Positions 8,833 through 19,102 of a stretch of DNA of 64,000 nucleotides are shown here, piece after piece (the first letter of the stretch is position 1; every line of letters begins with the position of its first letter). The translations under genes and the position numbers were made by a program. Source of the stretch: Aliiroseovarius sp. S1123 (GTDB taxonomy: Bacteria > Pseudomonadota > Alphaproteobacteria > Rhodobacterales > Rhodobacteraceae); the NCBI RefSeq assembly GCF_023015885.1, contig NZ_JALKBE010000001.1, positions 124,001 to 188,000 on the forward strand, read 5' to 3'. The notes beneath the pieces are model-generated. The model did not search any database. It saw only the letters and a program-made list of their open reading frames with translations, and was not told the DNA's origin.

Positions 8833-9183
8833 ATGCGCGCATATATCTTGGGGCTGATTCTGATGGCGGGGCCCGTGTGGGCCCATGACGCTGTGATTGA
8901 TGGGGCAACGGCGCAAAGCGGCACTTCGGGCTGGTCCTTTAGTGTGACCCTGACCCATGCCGAGACGGGCTGGGATGACTATGCCGATGGCTGGCGGGTC
9001 GAGTCTGATGCGGGCGAGGTGCTGGGCACCCGCGTGCTGGCGCATCCACACGTGAACGAACAGCCCTTTACCCGCAGCCTGTCCGGTGTTGTCGTACCCG
9101 ATGGCGTGCCCACTGTTTGGATCCGTGCCCGCACGAGTGTCGATGGGTGGGGGCAGGAACGGTTCCAGTTGGATCTGCCCTGA
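8833..9183 (+). CDS. Small secreted periplasmic protein of unknown function
   Basis: A 116-residue protein with a Sec signal peptide (hydrophobic MRAYILGLILMAGPVWA, predicted cleavage before HDAVID). The mature part of about 99 residues has many beta-type residues and the segments FSVTLTHAETGWDDYADGW and LGTRVLAHPHVNEQPFTRS. The start is supported by AGGAGG about 7 bases upstream. No named family is recognised. It is convergent with ctaD and shares a bidirectional terminator with it. Confidence 0.65.
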   Translation: MRAYILGLILMAGPVWAHDAVIDGATAQSGTSGWSFSVTLTHAETGWDDYADGWRVESDAGEVLGTRVLAHPHVNEQPFTRSLSGVVVPDGVPTVWIRARTSVDGWGQERFQLDLP

Positions 9184-9197
9184 ACCTCATCCACAAC

Positions 9198-9231
9198 AAA
9201 AAAGGCCCGGAAGATCCGGGCCTTTTCTTTA
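9198..9231. terminator. Bidirectional terminator between the secreted protein gene and ctaD
   Basis: The stem GGCCCGG / CCGGGCC with a 5-nt loop is flanked by an A-run on the left and TTTTCTTT on the right, so it can stop transcription from both sides. Confidence 0.85.
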
Positions 9232-9243
9232 TTCGATGTCACC

Positions 9244-10917
9244 TTAGTGCGAGTGGCCTTTATCCCACTCTTCCTGCTTGGGCAGGATTTCAAAGGTGTG
9301 CTCCGGCGGCGGGCTGGGCAGGGTCCATTCCAGCGTATCCGCGTATTCGTTCCAGTAGTTGTTCTCGGTCACGCGCTTACCGCGGGTCAGCGTGTAAAAC
9401 ACGATGCCGATGAAGAACACGAACGAAGCAAACGCGATGAATGCGCCATACGAGCTGATCTTGTTCCAGTACGCGAAGGCTTCCGGGTAGTCGATGTATC
9501 GACGGGGCATGCCTTGGCGGCCCAGGAAGTGCTGCGGGAAGAAGGTCAAGTTCACGCCGACGAAGAAGGTCCAGAAGTGGATCTTACCTGCAAGCTCAGG
9601 GTACTGGCGACCGGACATTTTGCCGATCCAGAAGTAGATACCTGCAAAGATACACATCACCGCACCAATCGACATAACGTAGTGGAAGTGAGCAACCACA
9701 TAGTAGGTGTCGTGATACAGACGGTCGACGCCAGCCTGCGACAGAACCACGCCGGTAACACCACCGACGGTGAACAGGAACAGGAAGCCGAAGGCGAACA
9801 GCATCGGAGTTGTGAACTCGATCGAGCCACCCCAGAGCGTCGCGATCCACGAGAAGATCTTAACGCCTGTTGGCACCGCGATAACCATGGTTGCCAGCAT
9901 GAAGTAGCTTTGCTGCTGCAGCGACATACCAACCGTGTACATGTGGTGTGCCCATACGACGAAGCCAATGACGCCAATGGCGATGATCGCCCAAACCATC
10001 GGCAGATAGCCGAAGATCGGTTTGCGGGCGAAAGTGCCAATAACGTGGCTGATCAGACCGAAGCCTGGCAGGATCACGATGTACACTTCCGGGTGTCCGA
10101 AGAACCACAGGATGTGCTGATACAGAACCGGGTCGCCGCCGCCCGACGGGTCAAAGAATGTCCCACCGAAGTTACGGTCGATCAGCAGCATGGTGATGGC
10201 GCCTGCCAGAACTGGCAGCGACAGAAGGATCAGCCATGCGGTCACGAAGATCGACCAAGCGAACAGAGGTACTTTGAACAGGGTCATGCCAGGGGCACGC
10301 ATGTTCAGGAACGTGGTGATGATGTTGATCGCACCCAGGATCGACGACGCACCCGAAACGTGAACGGCGAAGATCGCCAGATCCATCGAGTATCCGCCTT
10401 CGGTCGTGGACAGCGGCGGGTACAGAACCCAACCAACGCCCGAGCCAAGCTGGTCGTTACCACCCGGGGCCAAGAGCGAGGCAACGCCAAGTGCAACACC
10501 CGTGGCATACAGCCAGAACGACAGGTTGTTCATGCGTGGGAAGGCCATGTCCGGTGCACCGATGTGCAGCGGCATGAAGTAGTTGCCGAACCCACCAAAC
10601 AGCGCCGGAATGACCACGAAGAACATCATCAGGACGCCGTGATACGTGATCATCACGTTCCACAGGTGGCCATTTGGTGTACATTCTGCAGTTGCGTCTG
10701 CGATGAAACGAGCACCCTCAAGGCACATGTATTGAACACCGGGTTCCATCAGCTCCATGCGCATGAAAACGGTGAATGCGACCGAGATGAAACCCGTCAG
10801 ACCGGCAAGGAACAGGTACAGAATACCGATGTCCTTGTGGTTGGTCGACATGAACCACCGGGTAAAGAAACCACGATCGTCGTGGTGGTCGTGGTCGTGG
10901 ATGGCTGCGTCCGCCAT
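9244..10917 (-). CDS. ctaD: aa3-type cytochrome c oxidase subunit I
   Basis: A 557-residue heme-copper oxidase subunit I, the catalytic membrane subunit that reduces oxygen to water at heme a3-CuB and pumps protons. Twelve hydrophobic helices are recognisable. Key sites include the N-terminal [11 protein letters not shown], the helix-[19 protein letters not shown] segment with the Cu ligand His and the proton-channel Glu, HHMYTVGM with two more CuB histidines, and the heme ligand histidines in [10 protein letters not shown]. The C-terminus contains the usual [17 protein letters not shown] loop. The length is standard. ctaC and ctaE are not adjacent, as in several Rhodobacterales. Confidence 0.98.
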   Translation of the reverse strand: MADAAIHDHDHHDDRGFFTRWFMSTNHKDIGILYLFLAGLTGFISVAFTVFMRMELMEPGVQYMCLEGARFIADATAECTPNGHLWNVMITYHGVLMMFFVVIPALFGGFGNYFMPLHIGAPDMAFPRMNNLSFWLYATGVALGVASLLAPGGNDQLGSGVGWVLYPPLSTTEGGYSMDLAIFAVHVSGASSILGAINIITTFLNMRAPGMTLFKVPLFAWSIFVTAWLILLSLPVLAGAITMLLIDRNFGGTFFDPSGGGDPVLYQHILWFFGHPEVYIVILPGFGLISHVIGTFARKPIFGYLPMVWAIIAIGVIGFVVWAHHMYTVGMSLQQQSYFMLATMVIAVPTGVKIFSWIATLWGGSIEFTTPMLFAFGFLFLFTVGGVTGVVLSQAGVDRLYHDTYYVVAHFHYVMSIGAVMCIFAGIYFWIGKMSGRQYPELAGKIHFWTFFVGVNLTFFPQHFLGRQGMPRRYIDYPEAFAYWNKISSYGAFIAFASFVFFIGIVFYTLTRGKRVTENNYWNEYADTLEWTLPSPPPEHTFEILPKQEEWDKGHSH

Positions 10918-11033
10918 GTATCCCTCCCTTTGGGGTTAAACGAGGACAGGGCTGGGAAAATCCCTGCCCGGCTTTTTAACGTGTTTAATATGCTGGGAGG
11001 GTCAGGGGCAACGCTGCATTACAGCGAATTGCC

Positions 11034-11076
11034 AAAAAAAATGCGTCCTGAACCGGGATTTTTGGTTCAGGACGCA
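11034..11076 (-). terminator. Terminator of the cytochrome c550 gene
   Basis: A 12-bp perfect stem (GCGTCCTGAACC / GGTTCAGGACGC) has a T-run on the minus strand (an A-run at 11034-11041 on the plus strand). It lies 38 bases beyond the stop of the minus-strand cytochrome gene and keeps it separate from ctaD. Confidence 0.85.
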
Positions 11077-11113
11077 CCGTTAGCGCAATAACGCGACCAG
11101 TTGGTCGGGTTTC

Positions 11114-11599
11114 TTAGTTGGTAGCGGTCGATTCGGCTTCGGCAGCTTCACCTTCAGCGGCTTCGCCTTCGGCAGCTTCGGCCGGCATCTCGGCCGAGAA
11201 GGTGGCCAGGAAGGCGATGATGTTTTCAGGCTTGCCCCATTTGAAGGTCATCTTCGATTTGGCTGCGCTGTCACCGGTGGCTTCCTTCAGGAAGCCTTTG
11301 GGGTCTTTGATATATGCGGCCAGGTTGTCAGCGTCCCAAACCAGACCGGCGGTGCCTGCGTCCATGATCGAGTTGCCGTATTTGAAGCCTTCAACGGCAC
11401 CAGCAGCACGGCCAACGACGCCGTAAAGGTTTGGACCGGTCTTGCCGCCTTTGAAGATCACTTCGCCGGCGTCATCAACAATGGCGTGGCAGGATTTGCA
11501 CTTTTTGAAGTCTTTTTCGCCTGCTGCAGCATCGCCTTCGGCAAACGCGGTGCCGGACAGAGCGATGATCATTGCTGCGGATGAGAGAATCGTTTTCAT
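11114..11599 (-). CDS. Periplasmic cytochrome c550-type protein
   Basis: A 161-residue class I c-type cytochrome. A signal peptide (residues 1-20, ending GTAFA) precedes a single heme-attachment motif CKSCH at residues 34-38, and a methionine in SKMTFKWGKPENI is the likely sixth ligand. The length and the GPNLYGVVGR block match the c550/c2 electron carriers of Rhodobacter and Paracoccus, which bring electrons from the bc1 complex to aa3 oxidase; the adjacent ctaD fits. The C-terminus is an unusual acidic, alanine-rich tail built from repeated AEGEA units, encoded by a short imperfect DNA repeat at 11131-11185. The start is supported by AGAGGA upstream. Confidence 0.9.
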   Translation of the reverse strand: MKTILSSAAMIIALSGTAFAEGDAAAGEKDFKKCKSCHAIVDDAGEVIFKGGKTGPNLYGVVGRAAGAVEGFKYGNSIMDAGTAGLVWDADNLAAYIKDPKGFLKEATGDSAAKSKMTFKWGKPENIIAFLATFSAEMPAEAAEGEAAEGEAAEAESTATN

Positions 11600-11660
11600 A
11601 GTAGTCCTCTTGCTTGATCACATGCGCCAGATGACGCGAATTCCGGGGGAACCTGCGTTA

Positions 11661-11674
11661 ATTTGGTGCCAAAT
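11661..11674. promoter_or_regulatory. Palindrome upstream of the cytochrome c550 gene
   Basis: The near-palindrome ATTTGGTGCCAAAT lies about 62 bases upstream of the cytochrome start. A similar TTGGTGCCAAA occurs in the 3' end of lipB. It could be an operator; no known regulator motif is claimed. Confidence 0.25.
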
Positions 11675-11713
11675 GGAAGTGGTACCTATGTCGCAGGCGC
11701 CAAAAGACGCAAA

Positions 11714-12406
11714 TTAGCGCTGATTGGTGCCAAACACGTCGTCAAAGATACGGCGCAGGGCCACATCCAGATCATCCATGGTGACGGGAAGCCCCAGATC
11801 GACAAGGCTGGTCACGCCATGTTCCGAGATCCCACACGGCACAATGCCCGAGAAATGCTCGAGATCCGGTTCCACGTTGATCGATATGCCGTGGAAACTG
11901 ATCCATTTGCGCAGGCGCACGCCAATCGCGGCAATCTTGTCTTCAGGCGGCTGCCCCAAGGCGGTTAGCGGTTTGTCATCGCGTGCGACCCAAACGCCGA
12001 CGCGGCCCTCGCGCCGTTCGCCTGTCACGTTGAATTCGGCAAGGGTTTTGATGACCCACTCTTCCAGTGCGGCCACAAAGGCCCGCACATCACGCCCGCG
12101 CTTGCCTACGTCGAGCATCACATAGGCCACACGCTGGCCGGGGCCATGATAGGTATACTGCCCCCCACGCTTGCTCTCAAAGACGGGGAAACGGTCCGGT
12201 GCGACCAGATCCTTCGGATTGGCCGAGGTGCCTGCCGTGTAAAGAGGCGGGTGCTCCAACAGCCAGATCAGCTCTCCCGCTTCGCCGCGGGCCATCGCAT
12301 CGGCATGGGCTTCCATACGGGCGACGGCGGTCTCGTAATCCACCAGATCGGTGGCGACTTCCCACGTGACGGGGGGCATATCCAAAGCGTTGTCCATGAC
12401 CGTCAT
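11714..12406 (-). CDS. lipB: Octanoyl-[ACP]:protein N-octanoyltransferase (LipB)
   Basis: A 230-residue enzyme that moves the octanoyl group from acyl carrier protein to lipoyl domains of 2-oxoacid dehydrogenases and GcvH, the first step of de novo lipoylation in the cytoplasm. The family motifs are all present: [11 protein letters not shown] (substrate loop), [12 protein letters not shown], and the catalytic cysteine in GIVPCGI. Of several in-frame starts I prefer 12406 ([10 protein letters not shown]), which has CAGGTG just upstream; the longer form would start at 12439. It is transcribed away from tRNA-Leu. Confidence 0.95.
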   Translation of the reverse strand: MTVMDNALDMPPVTWEVATDLVDYETAVARMEAHADAMARGEAGELIWLLEHPPLYTAGTSANPKDLVAPDRFPVFESKRGGQYTYHGPGQRVAYVMLDVGKRGRDVRAFVAALEEWVIKTLAEFNVTGERREGRVGVWVARDDKPLTALGQPPEDKIAAIGVRLRKWISFHGISINVEPDLEHFSGIVPCGISEHGVTSLVDLGLPVTMDDLDVALRRIFDDVFGTNQR

Positions 12407-12521
12407 TTGGCACCTGAAAGGCCACTTGTCAAAAAGCATACGGAAATTCTTTTCCCCCGTCGGTTTTGGTCTTCACAATAACCCACCCCTTCGCTATGAA
12501 GCGCGTCACCTAGCCTGACAT

Positions 12522-12608
12522 GCGGTCGTGGCGGAATTGGTAGACGCGCAGCGTTGAGGTCGCTGTGAGGTAACACTCGTGCGGGTTCGAGTCCCGCCGA
12601 CCGCACCA
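12522..12608 (+). tRNA. tRNA-Leu(GAG)
   Basis: An 87-base tRNA including an encoded CCA. The 7-bp acceptor stem is GCGGTCG / CGACCGC, the D-arm carries GGAATTGGTAGAC, the anticodon loop TTGAGGT gives anticodon GAG, a long variable arm marks it as class II, and the T-loop is GGGTTCGAGTCCC. A short palindrome at 12639-12654 (GATCGG-CGTG-CCGATC) follows. Confidence 0.95.
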
Positions 12609-12730
12609 TCCCCCAAAAAATCCAAGTGATAGATGCCTGATCGGCGTGCCGATCTATCGGGTGGTTTCAACTTGCGCGCTTGAGGCCCCGAAGCAAGAGG
12701 GCTCGCGTGTTCATCCAGCGTGCAAAATTG

Positions 12731-12744
12731 TTGACCTCGATCAA
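12731..12744. promoter_or_regulatory. Putative FnrL/FNR box upstream of the ABC exporter operon
   Basis: TTGACCTCGATCAA matches the FNR/FnrL consensus TTGAT-N4-ATCAA at 9 of 10 positions. Its centre is about 41 bases upstream of the ATG at 12779. If it acts as a class II activator site, transcription would begin at or within a few bases of the start codon. Confidence 0.5.
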
Positions 12745-12778
12745 TATTCGGCGGCTTCGGCTCATGCTATCGTAGGTC

Positions 12779-13507
12779 ATGGCACGCGCGCATGAAACAG
12801 AAGCAAATCACGCTTTCAAGGTTCAGAACCTGACCAAGACCTATGGTGAAGGTCATTCTGCAGTTCACGCGCTAAGAGGTGCTGATCTCGAGATCGGAGA
12901 CGGCGAGATTGTTGTCCTGCTTGGCCCATCCGGAAGCGGGAAGTCCACGCTTTTGAATATCCTCGGAGGATTGGATCGCGCGTCGTCCGGGACGGTCCAG
13001 TTTCGCGATCAAAATCTTACGAATATGGATGACCGTGCGCTGACCAATTATCGGCGGCGCCATGTGGGATTTGTCTTTCAGTTCTATAACTTGATGCCCA
13101 GCCTGACCGCGCGCGAGAATGTCGAGCTTGTGACGGAAATCTCCGAGAACCCAATCACTGCGGAACGGGCGCTAGAGCTTGTTGGGCTAACCAAGCGCAT
13201 AGACCATTTCCCGGCACAACTGTCCGGAGGCGAGCAACAGCGGGTTGCCATCGCCCGCGCGGTGGCCAAGCAGCCGGATGTGCTGTTTTGTGACGAGCCC
13301 ACAGGGGCGCTGGACAGCGCAACGGGTCGCGCCGTTCTGAGGGTGATTCAGGATGTAAACGAGGTGCTGGGCACGACCGTATTGCTGATCACCCACGCTG
13401 CCGCGATGGCTGCGATGGCGGACCGGGTCATTCACTTTGCGGACGGGCAAATCAAAAAGGTCGAGCTGAACAAGAATCGTGTCTCTGCCGAGGAGATCCA
13501 CTGGTGA
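12779..13507 (+). CDS. ABC transporter ATP-binding protein (MacB/LolD type)
   Basis: A 242-residue ATPase of the MacB/LolD (type VII) ABC class, which drives mechanotransmission rather than direct membrane translocation. Visible motifs are Walker [10 protein letters not shown] (about residues 52-60), the signature [14 protein letters not shown] (about 145), Walker [14 protein letters not shown] and the switch histidine in LLITHAA. It overlaps the permease start by 4 bases (GTGA), so the two are translationally coupled. It is the first gene of a three-gene exporter operon with a permease and a membrane-fusion adaptor. The ribosome site is weak, and the FNR-like box immediately upstream suggests oxygen-dependent expression. 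Confidence 0.9.
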   Translation: MARAHETEANHAFKVQNLTKTYGEGHSAVHALRGADLEIGDGEIVVLLGPSGSGKSTLLNILGGLDRASSGTVQFRDQNLTNMDDRALTNYRRRHVGFVFQFYNLMPSLTARENVELVTEISENPITAERALELVGLTKRIDHFPAQLSGGEQQRVAIARAVAKQPDVLFCDEPTGALDSATGRAVLRVIQDVNEVLGTTVLLITHAAAMAAMADRVIHFADGQIKKVELNKNRVSAEEIHW

Positions 13508-15867
13508 CCCCGCTGCATGCCAAGCTTATGCGCGATCTGTGGCGGATCAAGGCGCAGGCCGCTGCGATCATGGTGGTGATTGCGATTGGCGTTGCGTTGC
13601 AGATCATGATGTCGGGGTTCGTGTCTTCGCTAACCCTGACCCGAGACGCCTATTACGAACGCCACCAACTTGCCGACGTGTTCGCGTCAGTTGTGCGGGC
13701 ACCTAATTATGTTGAAAGCCGCTTGGCAGACATTCCCGGCATCCGAACGGTCGAGACGCGGCTGAACAGCAGGGCATCCGCCAAAGTGGATACCCGCGAG
13801 TTTTCGATTTCCATGCAGGTCCTGTCGTTGCCGTTGCACGGGCGGCGACATCTGAACGAAGTGCGCCTGACACAGGGGCGTTTGCCCTATGCCCAACGGC
13901 CCGATGAAATCCTGCTGCTGGAAAGCTTTGCGACCGCTCACAGCATCGTGCCCGGAACACGTCTTGAAGTAACGCTGAACGGGGTGCGTCGCTGGTATAA
14001 CGTAGTTGGCACGGCGCAATCGCCCGAGTTCATCTATTTCGCAGCCCCCGGAGAGTTCATTCCTGATGACGCGCGGTTTGGCGTGATCTGGATGGGCAGA
14101 CCCGCGCTTGCAGCCGCGCTGGACCTTGAAGGCGCCTTTAACGAAGCTTTGGTGTCGCTTTTGCGCGGGGCGAATAAAGACGCAGTGCTGGATCAGATTG
14201 ATCAGGTGCTAGATCCGTTTGGGGCGCCCGGATCCTATGGTCTTGAAGACTTCCCGTCGGACCGATTCCTAAGCGAAGAGATCTCGGGGCTCGAGGTCAC
14301 GTCCAGCACCGTGCCACCGGTTTTCATGCTGGTGGCCGCCTTCCTTCTGTACATCGTTACCAGCCGAATGATCACCGCAGAGCGGGAAGAGATCGGTCTG
14401 GTTCGGGCCTTTGGTTACTCGAAGCGGGAAGTTGCAAGCCACTATTTGGAGCTGGCGCTGTTCATCGCAGTGACCGGCGCGGCGCTGGGCTGTCTGCTAG
14501 GGGTATTGCTGGGGCGAGCAATGGTCCCGGTCTACACGACCTATTACAAACTGCCCTTCCTGTTGTTCCGGCTTGAGTTTGCGTCCTTCGCGTCAGGCAT
14601 GCTGCTCAGTATCGCCGTCGCCACTTTGGGCGGGGTGTGGGCCCTGCGCGGGATCTTCCGACTGACCCCGTCCGAGGCCATGCGCCCGCCAACGCCCCCC
14701 GACTTCTCGCATTCGATTTCCTTCAAGAAAGGGGTGTTTGCGCGGCTGGATCAACCCACCCGCATGGTTTTGCGTCGGCTGATGCGCCAGCCTTGGCGGA
14801 TGCTGGGCGCGGTGATCGGGATCGCTTCGGGGATGGCGCTTAGCCTGGCGATGCTGATCATCTATGACGGGTTTGACGTCGCTATTGATCGAACTTTCAA
14901 CGTGGTGGATCGATCTGACGCGACGGTCAGCTTCGTTCGAAATGTGCCCTTGCGGACGATCTATGATTTGAAACGGATGGAGGGGATCTCGCGTGCCGAG
15001 CCCGTCCGCTTTGTGCCTGTGGTGTTCCGAAATGGTCTACGGACCTACAAGGGCAGCATTACGGGACTGTCCCCGGCCCCCGTACTGCACCGGGCCTTGG
15101 ATAAAGACCTGCGGCCGATTGCTCTGCCTGAGCGGGGCATAGTTCTGTCCACACCGCTTGCGGATGAGTTGGACGTCCAAGTCGGCGACACTCTGATGCT
15201 GGAAATCCGAGAGGGGCGACAGCAGACCGTCATGACCCAAGTGGCTGGGATCGCTGAAAGCCTGCTGGGCGCACCCGCCTATATGGATCTGGCAGCGCTG
15301 GGCCAACAAATCGGCGAACCGGATCGGTTCTCGGCGGCGTATATCTCGATGCGGGATGGGTGGCAGTCGAAGGTCTATGCTGACCTCAAGGACATGCCCG
15401 CCGTCGCAGGGATCAGCCTGCGCAGCGAGGCCGAGGAAGCCTTTCAACGGGTCATGGACGAAGGGGCGGGGTCTGCGCGCTTCGTTATGGGCGTCATGGC
15501 CTTCGCCATTACCTTCGGGATTGTCTACAACGTGGCCCGCGTGGCGCAGGACGAAAGCGCACGCGATCTGGCCAGCCTGAGGGTCTTGGGGTTCAGACAC
15601 TCGGAAGCGGCGTTTGTGTTGCTGGGCGAGTTGGCGGTCGTGGTGCTTTTGGCCTTACCGCTTGGTCTTTGGATGGGAACAGGACTTTCGCATCTGATTG
15701 CGCAGGGCTTCTCGACCGATCTTTACCAAGTGCCGGTTGTTTTTGCGCCGAAAGCCTATGGCAGCTCGATCTCGGTTGTTGTCTTTGCTGCCGGATTTTC
15801 CGGATGGCTTGTGCAGCGCAAAATACGGTCTTCAGACATCACTCTAGCCCTTAAAACAAGGGAGTAA
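13504..15867 (+). CDS. ABC transporter permease with two FtsX domains
   Basis: A 787-residue inner-membrane permease of the FtsX/MacB-like superfamily. The N-terminal helix (residues about 15-37) leads into a large extracytoplasmic part, a first FtsX domain with three helices near residues 275-400, then a second N-terminal helix (about 430-455), another periplasmic segment, and a second FtsX domain near the C-terminus. The duplicated layout, in one chain rather than a dimer, resembles LolCE-like or large DevC-type permeases. It starts with GTG overlapping the ATPase stop and ends with TAATG overlapping the adaptor start. Substrate unknown. Confidence 0.85.
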   Translation: MTPLHAKLMRDLWRIKAQAAAIMVVIAIGVALQIMMSGFVSSLTLTRDAYYERHQLADVFASVVRAPNYVESRLADIPGIRTVETRLNSRASAKVDTREFSISMQVLSLPLHGRRHLNEVRLTQGRLPYAQRPDEILLLESFATAHSIVPGTRLEVTLNGVRRWYNVVGTAQSPEFIYFAAPGEFIPDDARFGVIWMGRPALAAALDLEGAFNEALVSLLRGANKDAVLDQIDQVLDPFGAPGSYGLEDFPSDRFLSEEISGLEVTSSTVPPVFMLVAAFLLYIVTSRMITAEREEIGLVRAFGYSKREVASHYLELALFIAVTGAALGCLLGVLLGRAMVPVYTTYYKLPFLLFRLEFASFASGMLLSIAVATLGGVWALRGIFRLTPSEAMRPPTPPDFSHSISFKKGVFARLDQPTRMVLRRLMRQPWRMLGAVIGIASGMALSLAMLIIYDGFDVAIDRTFNVVDRSDATVSFVRNVPLRTIYDLKRMEGISRAEPVRFVPVVFRNGLRTYKGSITGLSPAPVLHRALDKDLRPIALPERGIVLSTPLADELDVQVGDTLMLEIREGRQQTVMTQVAGIAESLLGAPAYMDLAALGQQIGEPDRFSAAYISMRDGWQSKVYADLKDMPAVAGISLRSEAEEAFQRVMDEGAGSARFVMGVMAFAITFGIVYNVARVAQDESARDLASLRVLGFRHSEAAFVLLGELAVVVLLALPLGLWMGTGLSHLIAQGFSTDLYQVPVVFAPKAYGSSISVVVFAAGFSGWLVQRKIRSSDITLALKTRE

Positions 15868-17096
15868 TGGGCATGCAAAAAAAAGCGAAACTCTCTCGAA
15901 ATGTACTGATCTTTGCGGTCGTCGCTTTTGTCGGCGCTGCAATCATTGCACTTCTCATGCCAAAACCAATCCCTGTGGACTTCGGCACCGTGCTGCGGGG
16001 CCCGATGGAGGTCACGATTGTAGAAGAGGGGCGCACAAGCGTTCGAGAAACCTATATTGTCTCGACGCCCGTTGCCGGCAGGTTGCTGCGCGTACAGGTT
16101 CATACCGGTGATGCGGTCGTAAGCGGAGAAACTGTGGTCGCGCGGATGCTTCCCATCAACCCGGCTGTCTTGGACAGTCGCACACGCGAACAAGCCGTGG
16201 CTGCGGTCGGGGCGGCAACCGCCGCTGTGCAACTGGCCCGCGCAAATCTGGACGCGGCCCTTGCCAATGAGGAATTGGCGAACTCGGAAGTCGAGCGATC
16301 CCGCGCGCTCTATAACAGCGGCATCGCAAGCAAAGCCACGCTGGACCGCGCAGAAAGCGCGTGGCGGGCCAGCCGGGCCAGCCGCGCCACGGCAGAGGCC
16401 TCGATCGCGATGCGCGAAGCAGAGCTGGCAAATGCGCAGGCCATTCTTGTGGGACAAGATGACCTTGGCTTTACAGGCACCGACAGCAGCGCGCTGGAAA
16501 TCCCGCTTCTGTCACCGATTGACGGTCGTATCCTGCAGGTCTTCCAAGAAAGCGAAACGGTGCTGCCTGCTGGTGCACCCATTATGGAAATCGGCGATAT
16601 CACTGCGGATCTGGAAGTCATCGTCAACCTGATCTCGTCAGATGCGGTTCGGGTCTCGGTCGGGGATATGGTGATCCTGCGCGATTGGGGGCAGGACAAT
16701 GAACTGAGCGGCGTTGTCACACGGGTTGATCCGTTCGGGGTCACCAAAGCGTCGGCGCTGGGGATCGAGGAACAGCGTGTGCGGGTCGAGATCGAAATCC
16801 AAAGCCCGCCGAAAGATCGCGCGGGGCTGGGGCATGGCTATCGGCTAGAGGCTGCCATTGTCGTGTGGCAGGCCGAGGATGTTTTGTCGGTGCCGACCAG
16901 CGCGCTGTTCCGCACCAATGGGGATTGGTCGGTGTTCAAAGTGACTGACGGCGTGGCCGCGCTGACCCGTGTCGACATCGCCAACAGCAACGGGGTGTTC
17001 ACCGAAGTAAGTAACGGGCTGGCCGAAGGCGACACCGTGATCCTGTACCCTTCCGCGTTGGTCGAGGACGGCAGCAAGGTCGAAAGCAGGCAATAG
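15867..17096 (+). CDS. HlyD-family periplasmic adaptor (membrane-fusion protein)
   Basis: A 409-residue membrane-fusion protein that would connect the ABC pump to an outer-membrane channel. It has one N-terminal signal-anchor helix (about residues 11-31), a biotinyl-lipoyl-like half motif (GRLLRVQVHTGDAVVSGETV), a coiled coil rich in alanine and glutamate (about 105-190), the second lipoyl half (PLLSPIDGRILQVFQESE), and a beta-barrel domain. Its ATG shares one base with the permease stop. No TolC-like gene is adjacent, so the outer-membrane partner must be encoded elsewhere. Its stop lies 2 bases from the end of the convergent hydantoinase gene. Confidence 0.88.
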   Translation: MGMQKKAKLSRNVLIFAVVAFVGAAIIALLMPKPIPVDFGTVLRGPMEVTIVEEGRTSVRETYIVSTPVAGRLLRVQVHTGDAVVSGETVVARMLPINPAVLDSRTREQAVAAVGAATAAVQLARANLDAALANEELANSEVERSRALYNSGIASKATLDRAESAWRASRASRATAEASIAMREAELANAQAILVGQDDLGFTGTDSSALEIPLLSPIDGRILQVFQESETVLPAGAPIMEIGDITADLEVIVNLISSDAVRVSVGDMVILRDWGQDNELSGVVTRVDPFGVTKASALGIEEQRVRVEIEIQSPPKDRAGLGHGYRLEAAIVVWQAEDVLSVPTSALFRTNGDWSVFKVTDGVAALTRVDIANSNGVFTEVSNGLAEGDTVILYPSALVEDGSKVESRQ

Positions 17097-17098
17097 GT

Positions 17099-19102
17099 CT
17101 ATCCCACCGCAACCCGCGGTCGACCGCTTGCCTCGACCATAATGGTGCCTTCGACAAACACGTTCTGCCCCTCGATCTGGGCGGAGCGGACGTCGCGTTC
17201 GGTGACAAAGTGGATATCCGTTGCACCCGCGGTTCTTGCCGCATCCCGCGAAACTTCGCGTAGGTGCTTTTCCAATGCCGTCATGGCCAGTTCGGCGTCC
17301 TGATAATCCTCGGGTCCAGTTTCCAGATGCACGCGGAATTTCCCCTCGGCGGGCGAGGTCACGGTACCCGAGCGGCGGAAGGTCACACGGCCGACAACGG
17401 CCCCCACGGCATTGGCGACGCCCGCATGTTCGGGCAGCCGCATCTTGCAGTGCAACCGCTCGCCAACAGCAGGGTAATAGCTTGGCGCGGATGCCCCCAG
17501 ACCCACGACTTCGACGTTCAACGCGGCATCCAGTGCCAGCAAACCACGGTGATTGGTAAGCGCGCGCTGAGTTAGCACGTGACGCGCCAAAGTTTGGGGC
17601 GGCAGTCCGAAATCCTCGGCTTCTTCGGCAAAGGCGGTCTCCAACAGGGTCAGCGCGGTCTGTTCGGTCATCTGGTCGATGATCTTCTGCGCCATCTCCT
17701 CTGGCGACGATGCCAACCGCGCGCCGTTGCCGCTGCGTTTGCGGGAAAACAGCTCGAGCCCTTTCAACGCAGCCTCGGTGTCCCATGCATCCAGCCGGCC
17801 CAGCACGTGGCTGGCATCGGACGGCGTTACGCCCGAGACCTGAACGATGCCGCGATCAATCAGCCGGGTCAGCGCGCTGGTTTCCAGACGGGATTGCAGA
17901 AGCTTGTTCAGGGGCAGGACAGCGTCGCCAAGGCGTGCCAGCAGGGTTTCTGCCCGCGCGTCGATCCCGTCGGTCGGGACGTTCGGCACACGGCGCGCGA
18001 AGCGGGCATCATGTTCCCCCGGAGCCGTCGTGCGCAATTGTTCGTCTAGTGCGGCGTGGACCGCCTCGGGCGCTTCCGCTGCTATCAACGACACGGGAAG
18101 CACACGGCGCGGGCCCAAGGTGACGCCGCCCGTCAGGCCTTCACTGACGGGATGGACCTGACTATCACCGCCCAGCCCGTGGGTGCGCATGGCGACGGCC
18201 TCAACCATGGTTCGGAAACCTCCGACTTGGGCGCCAGCGGGATCGATCATCGGCTTGCCATCGCGGATCACGGCGATGTCTGTTGTGGTGCCCCCAATGT
18301 CCGAGACCAGCGCATTGTCCACATTGGTCAGCCAGCGCGCGCCTACGATCGAGGCGGCGGGACCGCTGAGGATGGTTTCAATTGGACGTTCGCGGGCTTG
18401 CTCGGCGCTCATCAACGCGCCGTCGCCCCGGACGACCATCATGGGCGCGTCGATGCCGATGTCGCGCAGAGCGTCCTGAGCGCGGCCAATCAGTCGGTCG
18501 ATCATCCCGATCAAACGCGCATTCAGAACCGCCGTCACGGCGCGCTTTGGGCCGTTCAGCTTGGATGACAGCTGGTGAGAGCAGGTCACGGGCGCGCCGG
18601 TAACCTCGGTAATGATCCGCGCGACTTCAAGCTCATGCGCGGGGTTGCGGGTGGCGAATTGCGCGGCAACCGCATAGCCCGAGATGCCGTGATGCGTCGT
18701 CAGAAACGCCCTGAGCGCGTCAAGATCCAATGCGGCAGCCTCTCCGCCTGCATGGTTGTGCCCGCCGGGGATCACCAGCGCGGGATCGCCTTTCAGGGCG
18801 TCATGCAAACCATGCTTGCCAAGGTCACTTTCGCGAAAGCCAATATAGATCAGCGCGACGCGCCCGCCTTGTCCCTCGACCAAAGCGTTCGTCGCGAGGG
18901 TTGTGGACAGCGACGCCATCGCAACATCAGCAGGCGCAACAGCGGCCTTTTCCAGCACGGCCTGGATGGCTTTTCCCACGCCAATCGCCAGATCCGTGCG
19001 GGTGGTCAGCGATTTTGCGCTGGCGATGACTTCTGCCTCGTCCCGGATCAATACCGCATCGGTATAGGTTCCGCCCGTATCGACACCCAAAGACAATACC
19101 AT
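17099..19102 (-). CDS. Hydantoinase/oxoprolinase-family protein (HyuA-like subunit)
   Basis: A 667-residue ATP-dependent amidohydrolase A-type subunit with an actin-like ASKHA fold. The N-terminal phosphate motif GVDTGGTYTDAV and the central VSDIGGTTTDIAV are the two phosphate-binding segments; GGDSQVHPVSEG lies in the hydantoinase A domain. Members open hydantoins or 5-oxoproline, usually together with a HyuB subunit. No HyuB gene adjoins, so this is an orphan A-type protein. A GAGGG ribosome site precedes the ATG. Substrate specificity cannot be inferred. Confidence 0.8.
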   Translation of the reverse strand: MVLSLGVDTGGTYTDAVLIRDEAEVIASAKSLTTRTDLAIGVGKAIQAVLEKAAVAPADVAMASLSTTLATNALVEGQGGRVALIYIGFRESDLGKHGLHDALKGDPALVIPGGHNHAGGEAAALDLDALRAFLTTHHGISGYAVAAQFATRNPAHELEVARIITEVTGAPVTCSHQLSSKLNGPKRAVTAVLNARLIGMIDRLIGRAQDALRDIGIDAPMMVVRGDGALMSAEQARERPIETILSGPAASIVGARWLTNVDNALVSDIGGTTTDIAVIRDGKPMIDPAGAQVGGFRTMVEAVAMRTHGLGGDSQVHPVSEGLTGGVTLGPRRVLPVSLIAAEAPEAVHAALDEQLRTTAPGEHDARFARRVPNVPTDGIDARAETLLARLGDAVLPLNKLLQSRLETSALTRLIDRGIVQVSGVTPSDASHVLGRLDAWDTEAALKGLELFSRKRSGNGARLASSPEEMAQKIIDQMTEQTALTLLETAFAEEAEDFGLPPQTLARHVLTQRALTNHRGLLALDAALNVEVVGLGASAPSYYPAVGERLHCKMRLPEHAGVANAVGAVVGRVTFRRSGTVTSPAEGKFRVHLETGPEDYQDAELAMTALEKHLREVSRDAARTAGATDIHFVTERDVRSAQIEGQNVFVEGTIMVEASGRPRVAVG

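Noticed and set aside
9247-11091. A 614-codon open frame antisense to ctaD
   Set aside because: Charged, low-complexity translation without family motifs. It mirrors the highly conserved ctaD frame, a common effect of third-position GC bias.
12609-12660. tRNA-Leu as a second island attachment site
   Set aside because: No integrase follows and no repeat of the tRNA 3' end was found in the window.
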